Assembly: GCA_965116115.1 (NCBI GenBank)
Contig: OZ220486.1
Coordinates: 2,232,001 to 2,296,000, forward strand
Reading direction: 5' to 3'
DNA length: 64,000 bases
From: JAPOXR01 sp965116115
GTDB lineage: Bacteria; Pseudomonadota; Alphaproteobacteria; Rhodobacterales; Rhodobacteraceae
The notes beneath the pieces are model-generated. The model was not told where the DNA came from. It searched no databases and saw only the letters and a program-made list of their open reading frames with translations. The position numbers and the translations under genes were made by a program. Each line of letters starts with the position of its first letter. Position 1 is the first letter of the stretch. Positions 43,718 through 51,080 of the stretch are shown one piece after another.

Positions 43718-44926
43718 ATGCGCCGCGTCGTCATCACCGGTCAAGGGGCTGTCACACCGCTCGGCCGAACCGCCGCGGAAACCTGCGCCGGATTTCAGAA
43801 CGGCGTCTGCGGAATCGGCCGGATCGACATCCGGGACGTCGACAGGCTGACCATTAAAATCGGCGGGCAGGTGAAGAATTTCGATCCGTCTGAATTTTTC
43901 GACAGGCAGAAAATCTCCCTCTATGACCGCTTCACGCAGTTTGCCCTGATTGCCGCGGCGGAAGCCGTTTCGCAGTCCGGCATTGAATTCGATGAGCCGC
44001 TAGCAGAACGTTCAGGTGTGGTTCTTGGCACTGCAGGCGGCGGATTGAACACTTGGGATGACAGCTACCGCGATGTCTATGAAAAGGGCAAGAACAGAGT
44101 TCATCCGTTCGTGGTCCCGCGTCTGATGAATAACGCCGCGGCCAGCCATTTGTCTATGAACTTCCGTCTGACAGGGCCCAATTTTTCGGTATCCACGGCA
44201 TGCGCGTCATCCAATCACGCCATTGGGCTGGCCTTTCAGTTGATCCGCTCAGGAATGGCCGATGTCATTCTGACGGGCGGCTCCGAGGCAATGCTCTGTT
44301 TCGGCGGGGTCAAGGCATGGGAAGGTCTGCGCGTTATGTCCCAGGACGGCTGCCGTCCGTTCTGCGCCACCCGGAACGGCATGGTTCAGGGCGAGGGCGC
44401 GGCCGTATTCGTGCTGGAGGAGTTTGACCGCGCACGGAAGCGGGGCGCCGGCATAATGGCCGAAATCGCGGGTTTCGCCATGACATCAGACGCAGCAGAC
44501 ATCGTGATGCCGTCGGTTTCAGGCGCCGCGCGGGCGATCGGCGGCGCATTGGCGGATGCCCGTCTGGCAGCCGGGGATGTCGGCTACATCAATGCCCATG
44601 GCACCGGCACGGCGGCCAATGACAAAACCGAATGCGCGGCGGTCCGGGCGGTCTTCGGCTCCGACGCTGATCAGCTGATGCTGTCCTCCACGAAATCCAT
44701 GCACGGCCACCTGATCGGCGGAACCGGGGCGGTCGAACTGCTAGCCTGTGTCATGGCCCTGCATGAAGGCGTCATTCCGCCGACCATCGGCCACCGACAA
44801 AAAGATCCCGAATGCGACCTTGACATTGTTCCCAACGAGGCCCGCCGGCGGAATGTCCGGGCAACTCTGACCAACGCGTTCGCCTTTGGCGGTCTGAATG
44901 CGGTTCTGGCCCTCAAGCAGGTCTGA
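43718..44926 (+). CDS. Beta-ketoacyl-ACP synthase, KAS II (FabF) type
   Basis: A 402-residue condensing enzyme with the Cys-His-His triad: C162 in VSTACASSNHA, the first histidine in INAHGTGTAANDKTE and the second in STKSMHGHLIGGTGAVE. The C-terminal FAFGGLNAVLAL is typical. It is encoded six bases after the acyl carrier protein gene, so both likely extend a dedicated fatty acid, perhaps for lipid A. Confidence 0.93.
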   Translation: MRRVVITGQGAVTPLGRTAAETCAGFQNGVCGIGRIDIRDVDRLTIKIGGQVKNFDPSEFFDRQKISLYDRFTQFALIAAAEAVSQSGIEFDEPLAERSGVVLGTAGGGLNTWDDSYRDVYEKGKNRVHPFVVPRLMNNAAASHLSMNFRLTGPNFSVSTACASSNHAIGLAFQLIRSGMADVILTGGSEAMLCFGGVKAWEGLRVMSQDGCRPFCATRNGMVQGEGAAVFVLEEFDRARKRGAGIMAEIAGFAMTSDAADIVMPSVSGAARAIGGALADARLAAGDVGYINAHGTGTAANDKTECAAVRAVFGSDADQLMLSSTKSMHGHLIGGTGAVELLACVMALHEGVIPPTIGHRQKDPECDLDIVPNEARRRNVRATLTNAFAFGGLNAVLALKQV

Positions 44927-44929
44927 TGC

Positions 44930-44943
44930 GGCCGCCAGCGGCC
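44930..44943. terminator. Short GC hairpin between convergent genes
   Basis: GGCCG and CGGCC flank the loop CCAG in the 18 bases between the ketosynthase stop and the convergent IalB-type gene. There is no T-run in either direction, so terminator function is uncertain. Confidence 0.25.
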
Positions 44944-44944
44944 C

Positions 44945-46084
44945 TTACAGCGAATTGAACGCCCTGGTGAAACCGATCAACGACGCGTCGAAATCGAACT
45001 GCAGTTCGTTCTCGCTGCCTAAACTGGTGTAGAAGACCAGCCGCATAGCCGTTCCAGCTTTCATTCTTTCCAGTTCCGTGTCCGTGAATCCGATGCGCGC
45101 CAGACAGCCGTCCAGCACGCAGGTTGAGAACTGATAGCGCCGGGGGAGGGCGTCGTCGATCTGAATCTCCAATCCGTCTTCAAGTGATACGCCGTGCGGC
45201 AAAAGGAGCTCGGCCCCGGCTTGAAAACGCTCGTCACCGGTGATCTTGAATATCTCAATGTTCGCCAGAGGGATTCTCGATTCGTTGACAATGGTCTGGC
45301 GGATCCGGCATTGCTGGCTTCCCTCTTCATCGACCAAGCAACTGCGGACCCAGTCATCAAAAACCTCGATTTCGGGTTCTGCGATAACTTCGCCCTGAGC
45401 CACTTCCGCCTCCGCGGATTCATCAGGCGCGTCAGGATTGTCGGCCAGCAACTGGTAGGCTTCGCGGAAGCCGTCAGACGAAATGTCAAGCTCGACGACC
45501 GGAGGTTCGGCCTCAAAGCCGACACGCACCGTTATCCTCGCGTCCGCGCCTTCAGTCATCCGCCGGACAGCCAGATCCGAAAGGCCGATTCGGGCCAGAC
45601 AGCCGTCACTTTGGCAGATCGTGTAATCATACCGCACGGTCGGCGCACCCTCGATACGAAGTTCAATGCCTTCACGCAAAGAGAGGCCCAGAGGCAGCGC
45701 GATGGCGGCCCCGGCAGTGCTGGCGGAATCTTCCGGCGCGTTGAAAATTTCAACTATCGCTACCCTTCCGCCTTCATCGTTGTTAAGGATTTGCTGAACC
45801 CGGCAGCTGTCCACGCCCGCGTCATCCGTAATGCAGATATAACTCCAGTCTTCGAACTGCTGAACTTCAGGCTCGATAATGATCTGGCCGCCGGTGAGGC
45901 CTTCAGCCGATTGCTCTTCCCCTTCGTCCGACTGTTCTTCCGATGAGTCCTGCTGAACATCCGGCCCGGCGACAGTCTCGTTGCCGGCCGGCTCTTCCGC
46001 CGTCTGCTCTTCCGCCGCGTCCTGAGCAAACGCCAGCGATGACACTGCTGCCGCGACAGCAGCCAGTCCGACTATTTTTTTCAT
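44945..46084 (-). CDS. Periplasmic protein with two IalB-type domains
   Basis: A 379-residue exported protein. A signal peptide (MKKIVGLAAVAAAVSSLAFA) precedes an acidic Glu/Gln-rich stretch (to about residue 65), then two repeats of the invasion-associated locus B domain. Each repeat has WxxxC near its start (FEDWSYICITDD; FDDWVRSCLVDE), a CRVQQ/CRIRQ cysteine and a CLARIG/CLARIGF motif, so the four-cysteine pattern is present twice. IalB proteins are widespread in alphaproteobacteria; Bartonella IalB aids erythrocyte invasion. The tandem form looks like internal duplication. The ATG at 46084 follows GGAGAGCGAGT. Confidence 0.88.
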   Translation of the reverse strand: MKKIVGLAAVAAAVSSLAFAQDAAEEQTAEEPAGNETVAGPDVQQDSSEEQSDEGEEQSAEGLTGGQIIIEPEVQQFEDWSYICITDDAGVDSCRVQQILNNDEGGRVAIVEIFNAPEDSASTAGAAIALPLGLSLREGIELRIEGAPTVRYDYTICQSDGCLARIGLSDLAVRRMTEGADARITVRVGFEAEPPVVELDISSDGFREAYQLLADNPDAPDESAEAEVAQGEVIAEPEIEVFDDWVRSCLVDEEGSQQCRIRQTIVNESRIPLANIEIFKITGDERFQAGAELLLPHGVSLEDGLEIQIDDALPRRYQFSTCVLDGCLARIGFTDTELERMKAGTAMRLVFYTSLGSENELQFDFDASLIGFTRAFNSL

Positions 46085-46190
46085 ACTCGCTCTCCGAGAC
46101 TGCATCGTTGATAAATTTGTTTGCCTGCCCGCAACGCAAAATAATCTTCATCAGCAAAAAACGCAAACTCTTCGGCCGAACTCGGCGCCT

Positions 46191-47498
46191 TCACAGCCGG
46201 GTCATTTTAATTCTTGTGATTCTCTGCGCCTGCCGCTGCAGCACCTCGAATCGGAAACCGTGATAGATGAAGGTCTGCGACTCTTCGGGAATGATCTGCG
46301 CCTCATGAATGAGCAGTCCGGCTATGGTCGTCGCCGAATCCTCGGGAAGCCGCCAGTCGAAGTCCCGGTTGAGGTCGCGGATCGGCGCCGCGCCGTTGAC
46401 GATGAAACTGCCGTCCGTCTTGACCACCGGTTTGGTCTCCGGACCGAGATCGTGCTCGTCCGTGATGTCGCCGACGATTTCTTCGAGTATATCTTCCAGC
46501 GTGATAAGACCCTGCAGTGCGCCGTATTCATCAACCACCAAGGCGAAATGCGTTTCATTTTCCAGGAATTCCCTCAACTGCTCGTCCAAAGTCGCTGTCT
46601 CAGGGACAAAGTACGGCAGTTTCACCGACCATGGCCGCTTGTCCGTGAAGAGATCGCTCATCGCGCTTTTCTCATCGAGAATCCCGCTGATGACAGTCAG
46701 AAGATCCTTGGCATGAATCACTCCGGTGATTTCCTCAGTCCCGGCCTTATGGACCGGAAGACGCGAATGTGATGAAGCTGAACAGGTCTTGATCACTGAT
46801 TCCAGAGATGAATCGTCGCTGATCATTTCAATTTCCGACCGGTGCCGCATAACATCTCTGACTGTCAGATTGCCCAGATCTAAAGCCCCCAGGACTCTGT
46901 CGCGGTATTCTTTCTTTATGGCGCCGCTCGAATGCACCAGAGCGATCGTGCCGGCGATTTCCTCCTGCGCCGCCTTGACCGGACTGGTCGAATCCTGCCG
47001 AACGCCGAACGCCCGAAGCACTGACACCGCCAGCCAGCGGAGGACCGCGACCATCGGATGAAACAACATAATGATCACCGAAATCACCGACGAAACCAAT
47101 CTGGATGCGGTTTCCGGATTGGTGATCGAGTAAGTTTTGGGGAGCAGTTCGGCGAAGAACAGTATAAGAAAAGTCATCACCAGCGTCGCCATGGCCACGC
47201 CGGATTCTCCGAACATCTTCGTGAAAAGACTGGTGGCCAGCGCCGCGGCGAGAATGTTGACGAGATTGTTGCCGAGCAGAACCGCGCCGATCAGCCGTTC
47301 GCGGTTGGCCGTGATCCGCAGAGCCCGGGCCGCGGCCCGGTCGCCCTTGTCTGCCTGGTTCCGCAATTTGCCGCGCGAAGCTGAGGTCAGGGCGGTTTCC
47401 GAGCCGGAAAAAAACGCCGAGAAACAGATCAGCAGTCCGATCGAAGCTGCGTAAAGCCAAAACGACCCGTCTGCGAGATTATCAGTTGATGCCATCAT
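46191..47498 (-). CDS. CNNM/HlyC-CorC family membrane protein with CBS domains
   Basis: A 435-residue protein. The N-terminal DUF21/CNNM membrane domain (about residues 1-185) has the SAFFSGSETAL motif and VLLGNNLVNIL. Two CBS domains follow (VHSSGAIKKEYRDRVLGALD linker, VRDVMRHRSEIEMI; LREFLENETHFALVVDEYGALQG). A CorC_HlyC domain with VKTDGSFIVNGAAPIRDLN closes the protein. The family is linked to magnesium or cobalt efflux. A homologue commonly lies near xerD and aroB in alphaproteobacteria. Confidence 0.94.
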   Translation of the reverse strand: MMASTDNLADGSFWLYAASIGLLICFSAFFSGSETALTSASRGKLRNQADKGDRAAARALRITANRERLIGAVLLGNNLVNILAAALATSLFTKMFGESGVAMATLVMTFLILFFAELLPKTYSITNPETASRLVSSVISVIIMLFHPMVAVLRWLAVSVLRAFGVRQDSTSPVKAAQEEIAGTIALVHSSGAIKKEYRDRVLGALDLGNLTVRDVMRHRSEIEMISDDSSLESVIKTCSASSHSRLPVHKAGTEEITGVIHAKDLLTVISGILDEKSAMSDLFTDKRPWSVKLPYFVPETATLDEQLREFLENETHFALVVDEYGALQGLITLEDILEEIVGDITDEHDLGPETKPVVKTDGSFIVNGAAPIRDLNRDFDWRLPEDSATTIAGLLIHEAQIIPEESQTFIYHGFRFEVLQRQAQRITRIKMTRL

Positions 47499-47561
47499 TT
47501 GCTCTGTTGCGTCGGAGGGGGCAGGCCGGATCCTGCCGCGGTGTTGTATCCGCCGGGAATA

Positions 47562-48497
47562 TCATCCGGCATCCGCGGTCCGTTTTGACAGCGGATGATG
47601 TTCTAAGACCAACGACTTCAGCCGCTGGTTGGCGACATGGGTATAGATTTCAACCGTCGATATATCGGAATGGCCGAGCAGGACCTGGATGGAACGCAGA
47701 TCCGCGCCGTTTTCCAGCAGATGGGTGGCCAGCGCATGCCGCATCGTGTGCGGCGACACCCGGCCGGGATCCAGGCCGGCCGCCAGCGCCGCTTGCTTGA
47801 CCAGCCCGTAAATCCGGTGGCGGGTGATGTGCCCGGTCTTTCCGTGCGAGGGGAAAAGGTAGCGCGACGGCGGAATACCCTCTTGCCCGCTCCCGCCGGC
47901 GGTTTCATCTCTGATCCGCAGCCAGCAGGCGGCCGCACTCCGTGCGGGGAGGGTCAGCGGGACCATTCGTTCTTTGCCGCCCTTTCCCCGGATCAGCAGC
48001 ATCTGCGGGTCGCCGCGCAACGCGGAGGCCGGCAACTCCGCCAGTTCGCTGACACGCGCGCCGGTCGCGTAAAACAGTTCCATCAGACAGCTGTTGCGGG
48101 CCCGGTCGGAATCGGTTTTTCCCAGTGATTTCGCCGCATTGAGCAGCCGGCTGACCTCTTCTGCGGTCAGAACGCCCGGCAGCCGGCGGCCTGTTTTCGG
48201 ATTGCGGATATTGCGCACCGGCGAATCTTCCCGCCAGCCTTCCTCGCAGGCGAAAGCGAACAGGCGCCGGATCGCCGAGAGGCAGCGGGAACGCGAGGGC
48301 GCCGAAAGGCCGGCGGCTTTGAGAGCGGCCAGATAAGCTTCAATATCCGGGCGCTCTGCGGATTTGAAATTCCGGCCCTTTTCCTCAAGAAATCCAGAGA
48401 ACCGCCTGAGGTCGCGCTGATAAGCGAGACAGGTGTTGAGCGAGGCGGAGCGCTCCGCCTGCGCAGCCTCCAGAAAAGCGTCTATCCAGTGGTTCAT
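47562..48497 (-). CDS. xerD: Site-specific tyrosine recombinase XerD
   Basis: A 311-residue tyrosine recombinase that resolves chromosome dimers at dif with XerC. The N-terminal core-binding domain (FLEAAQAERSASLNTCLAYQ) and the catalytic domain (LFYATGARVSELAEL; SPHTMRHALATHLLENGADL; VQVLLGHSDIS-like IQVLLGHSDIS; nucleophile tyrosine in VEIYTHV) are complete. The natural start is ATG at 48497. An IS256 element begins two bases upstream, so the native leader and ribosome-binding site are displaced by 1.4 kb. Translation could instead begin at a GTG inside the IS end (48512), adding five residues. Confidence 0.95.
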   Translation of the reverse strand: MNHWIDAFLEAAQAERSASLNTCLAYQRDLRRFSGFLEEKGRNFKSAERPDIEAYLAALKAAGLSAPSRSRCLSAIRRLFAFACEEGWREDSPVRNIRNPKTGRRLPGVLTAEEVSRLLNAAKSLGKTDSDRARNSCLMELFYATGARVSELAELPASALRGDPQMLLIRGKGGKERMVPLTLPARSAAACWLRIRDETAGGSGQEGIPPSRYLFPSHGKTGHITRHRIYGLVKQAALAAGLDPGRVSPHTMRHALATHLLENGADLRSIQVLLGHSDISTVEIYTHVANQRLKSLVLEHHPLSKRTADAG

Positions 48498-48499
48498 TT
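48494..48499. repeat. Left copy of the 6-bp direct repeat flanking the IS256 element
   Basis: TCATTT, identical to 49935-49940. On the minus strand this is AAATGA and contains the xerD start codon. Confidence 0.7.
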
Positions 48500-49934
48500 G
48501 GGGATGTCCCACTTGGTGTTGAAACCCGCAGGAGCGATGCCGCCTGTCAGTTGTTTACGCGGCGTCCTTGAGCCGGTCAAGCCGATTCTTTTGACGATGT
48601 TCGATGAGAGCCTGTTTGAGAACGGGCAGCTGCCTGTACGCCTTGATGCGGCGGAAACCCTTCTCGGCCTCCATCATGCCGGCGGCGGGCTGCCGCAGAG
48701 CCATCCCGGCGTTTCTCCAGCGCTTCACGTTGCGACAGACCTGCCGGACCGTGCTGTTCATCGATTCGATGATGTTCGTGCTCGCCAGCGACCGCCGCAG
48801 CTCTAACGGCAGGCCGAGCCGGGAGACGGTCAGGACCTCGTCCAGGCCTTCAAGTATCGACCGGGAGACATCCGGAGCCTCCTGTTCGAACCGCTGAGCC
48901 AGGCTGCGCATCAGCCGCTCGGCCTTGTCGGCGTCATCAAGTTCCCAGGCTTGCCTGAGCGTCCGCCGCACGCCGGCGTGATGCTTCACGGCGAGACGGT
49001 CGATGATGTTGCGGCCCTTGTGAACCTGACAGCGCTGGATAGGGATGTCCGAGCCGAAAGTGCGCCGGATCGCCTTGCTGAGCGCCCTGGCTCCGTCGAC
49101 GATGAACAGATAACAGCCCTTCGGATCAAGCCCGCGCCGGATCAGATCATCAAGCAGAGCCTGCACGGTCGCGGCGTTCTCCGTCGCGCCTTCGATGACG
49201 ACTGGGGGGCGCTTACGCCCGGACGCGTCAATGCCGACCGCCCCGATCATCAGCAGACGGTCGCTCATATGCAGCCCGTCGATCTGAATCGCGACGAGAT
49301 CAAGCTCCGACAGATCGGAAGTCATCCATTCATCAAACTTCGCCTGCGTCAACGCCTTGAACCGGCGGGACACGGCTGATTTCGACAGCCCGCAGCCCGC
49401 CCCGCACGGAACTCCAGCCTCCGGAATCCTCACCGCCCGGCGGAACTTGCGGGTCGCTACGTTCGCGGTCATCAAGTTCACCGCCCATCGGTCGAGATAA
49501 CCGTCCGCGGAGATCTCTTCCCAGCTCGGCAGGGACATCTCCTTGCCCGCAGCCTTGCAGCGGAGACGCGGACGGTCGATGCCGACCTTGCCGCCGTGGA
49601 ACCCGACCTGGGAACGCGTATGGCACTGGCGGTGCCCCGGCTTGTCGGGAGAATGACTGTAACTTTTCCCGGCCAGCCGTTCGGCGTCCTCGTCCATCAT
49701 CTGCCGCAGATACGCGATGCCCGTCGTCAGACAAAATTTCTCGAAACTCTCGGTCACGTCTTCGTACGCCTCTTCGACGAGCGCGTTGATGTTCGGAGCG
49801 CTGGCGGAGGCGCCGGGGAATGTGCTAACGGTTTTCATGGTGTTGCTTCCTTTTCTTCAGAAAATCCCCGAGCTGGTGCTCGCGGGAGAGGCAACACCGC
49901 CCATATCAAATTCAACACCAAGTGGGACATTCCC
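48500..49934 (-). mobile_element. Complete IS256-family insertion sequence (1435 bp)
   Basis: An apparently intact element. Its 24-bp terminal inverted repeats (48500-48523 and 49911-49934) differ at one position; both read GGG(G/A)ATGTCCCACTTGGTG and on. One transposase gene fills it. TCATTT is repeated directly outside both ends; the usual IS256 duplication is 8-9 bp, so the six visible bases are shorter than expected. The element lies between the start codon of xerD and its native upstream region, in the same orientation as xerD. Confidence 0.93.
48555..49838 (-). CDS. IS256-family transposase
   Basis: A 427-residue mutator-type DDE transposase. The catalytic aspartates are in VAIQIDGLHMSD and LFIVDGARALSKAI, the C/H pair in IPIQRCQVHKGRNI, and the glutamate in STNIIESMNSTVR. 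Length and motifs are complete, and GGAAG precedes the ATG, so the element may be active. The stop lies 58 bases before the xerD start on the same strand, so read-through could transcribe xerD. Confidence 0.95.
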   Translation of the reverse strand: MKTVSTFPGASASAPNINALVEEAYEDVTESFEKFCLTTGIAYLRQMMDEDAERLAGKSYSHSPDKPGHRQCHTRSQVGFHGGKVGIDRPRLRCKAAGKEMSLPSWEEISADGYLDRWAVNLMTANVATRKFRRAVRIPEAGVPCGAGCGLSKSAVSRRFKALTQAKFDEWMTSDLSELDLVAIQIDGLHMSDRLLMIGAVGIDASGRKRPPVVIEGATENAATVQALLDDLIRRGLDPKGCYLFIVDGARALSKAIRRTFGSDIPIQRCQVHKGRNIIDRLAVKHHAGVRRTLRQAWELDDADKAERLMRSLAQRFEQEAPDVSRSILEGLDEVLTVSRLGLPLELRRSLASTNIIESMNSTVRQVCRNVKRWRNAGMALRQPAAGMMEAEKGFRRIKAYRQLPVLKQALIEHRQKNRLDRLKDAA

Positions 49935-49940
49935 TCATTT
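49935..49940. repeat. Right copy of the 6-bp direct repeat flanking the IS256 element
   Basis: TCATTT, identical to 48494-48499. It is followed by the sequence that would have been the native xerD leader. Confidence 0.7.
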
Positions 49941-50038
49941 CCACACGCGTCCGCGGATCCGGCAGTGTCGGACCGTTAGGTTCATGCGGCATTTGTCCGG
50001 ATGTTCCGTTCAATCAGCAGCTTTGCAAATCGTTGGAT

Positions 50039-50173
50039 TCAGTTCGCTGAGATCGCCACCGGTTCACGGGCGGTTCCCTCGGGAGGTTCCAGATCCACGA
50101 TATATGCATATCCGACCAACGCCGCCGCCGCGACAAAGAATAGCCCAAACAGCCAGCGAATCACGCGCCACAA
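50039..50173 (-). CDS. 44-residue single-pass membrane protein
   Basis: A small gene with a TTG start. GGAG lies eight bases upstream of the TTG. The product begins MWRVIRWLFG, followed by a membrane segment LFFVAAAALVGYAYIV, then a short polar tail DLEPPEGTAREPVAISAN. Basic residues before the segment predict the C-terminus in the periplasm. Small proteins of this form, one helix followed by a DLxPP motif, occur near xerD/aroK in other alphaproteobacteria as far as I recall. It is stranded between two insertion elements and was probably upstream of xerD before the IS256 insertion. Confidence 0.62.
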   Translation of the reverse strand: MWRVIRWLFGLFFVAAAALVGYAYIVDLEPPEGTAREPVAISAN

Positions 50174-50217
50174 GGGACTGTCTCCATTTCCATCACTTCG
50201 TTCTCCTTAGATACGAA

Positions 50218-51004
50218 GGCTCAGTTTACAAATCGTATGCATGACCTGTCGATTGCGTCAGCGAGGCACGCGCGAGGCGATGCGGTGTCCGGTTCGACCT
50301 GCTGGAACCGCCGCAGGCAGTTGCCGAGATATTCGGTCGCGCCCCCGCGGCAGCACCCCTGGAAACCTTTCAGCCGGCCATGCCGGCTGTTGACCGTCCG
50401 GATGTGAAAGGCACTCCGGAGCTGCCCGCCTCCGGACAAGTTGATCCCTTCGCAGCGAACGCCTGTTGCTGCGGCGCATGGCGGATATGCGCGGCAGCCT
50501 TCGCTGACCAGGACGATGTCCTCGTCCACGGCCGGTTCGATGACACCTCGCAGGACGTCGGCATTGACCGCCGGAAGAACCGCGCTGACCGTCGTGCCGC
50601 CGCGGTCGGCGGCAACCGGCGCCGGAACCTGCTCGGACGACAGGCCGCGCTTGCCTGCCTTCCCGCCGCGCCTTGCGATCAAGGTTCCGCTCGCCTTTGC
50701 GGCTTTCCAGCACATAGGTTTCGTCGGCCTCGACAATGCCGGCGGACTTTCCCGTATCCCGGCTTCGGGCGGCAAGGAACCGGCGGCGGAGGCTGTGTTG
50801 ACCGCAAGCCCGCAACGCGCGGCCAGCGAAGCTGACGCCTGCGAGCCTCCAGAGAGGGCTGCCTCGGTTTCCCCGCGCTGCGCTGCGCTGGGCGGGTCAA
50901 CCTGGGACAGCCAAGCCTGAAACCGATTGTGATTCATCATCCGTCGTCTCCTGCTGCTTCGCTCAGGAACATATCATGAATGCATACGATTTGTAAACTG
51001 AGCC
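50218..51004 (-). mobile_element. Internally deleted IS1595-family element with perfect 25-bp ends
   Basis: A 787-bp element. The 25 bases at 50218-50242 are the exact reverse complement of 50980-51004 (ends GGCTCAGTTTACAAATCG and on). The transposase inside is disrupted. No clear 8-bp target duplication is visible. Because the ends are perfect it could still be moved by a transposase supplied in trans. Confidence 0.88.
50221..50940 (-). pseudogene. IS1595-family transposase, deleted and frameshifted
   Basis: The start matches the family (NRFQAWLSQVDPPSAAQRGE) but the sequence jumps from ASLAA directly to RCGLAVNTA, so the zinc-ribbon region of about 70 residues is missing. A frameshift follows: IVEADETYVLESRKGERNLDRKARR is in a second frame (50258-50815 region), after which GGKAGKRGLSSEQVPAPVAADRGG through the C-terminus CIRFVN return to the first frame. 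No intact transposase can be made. Confidence 0.85.
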
Positions 51005-51080
51005 AAAAGAAATAAAGGCTGAATTTCGCCCGAAACGGCCTTGAATCGGAACATGGATGTTGGCTAGTCATGATACCTGT

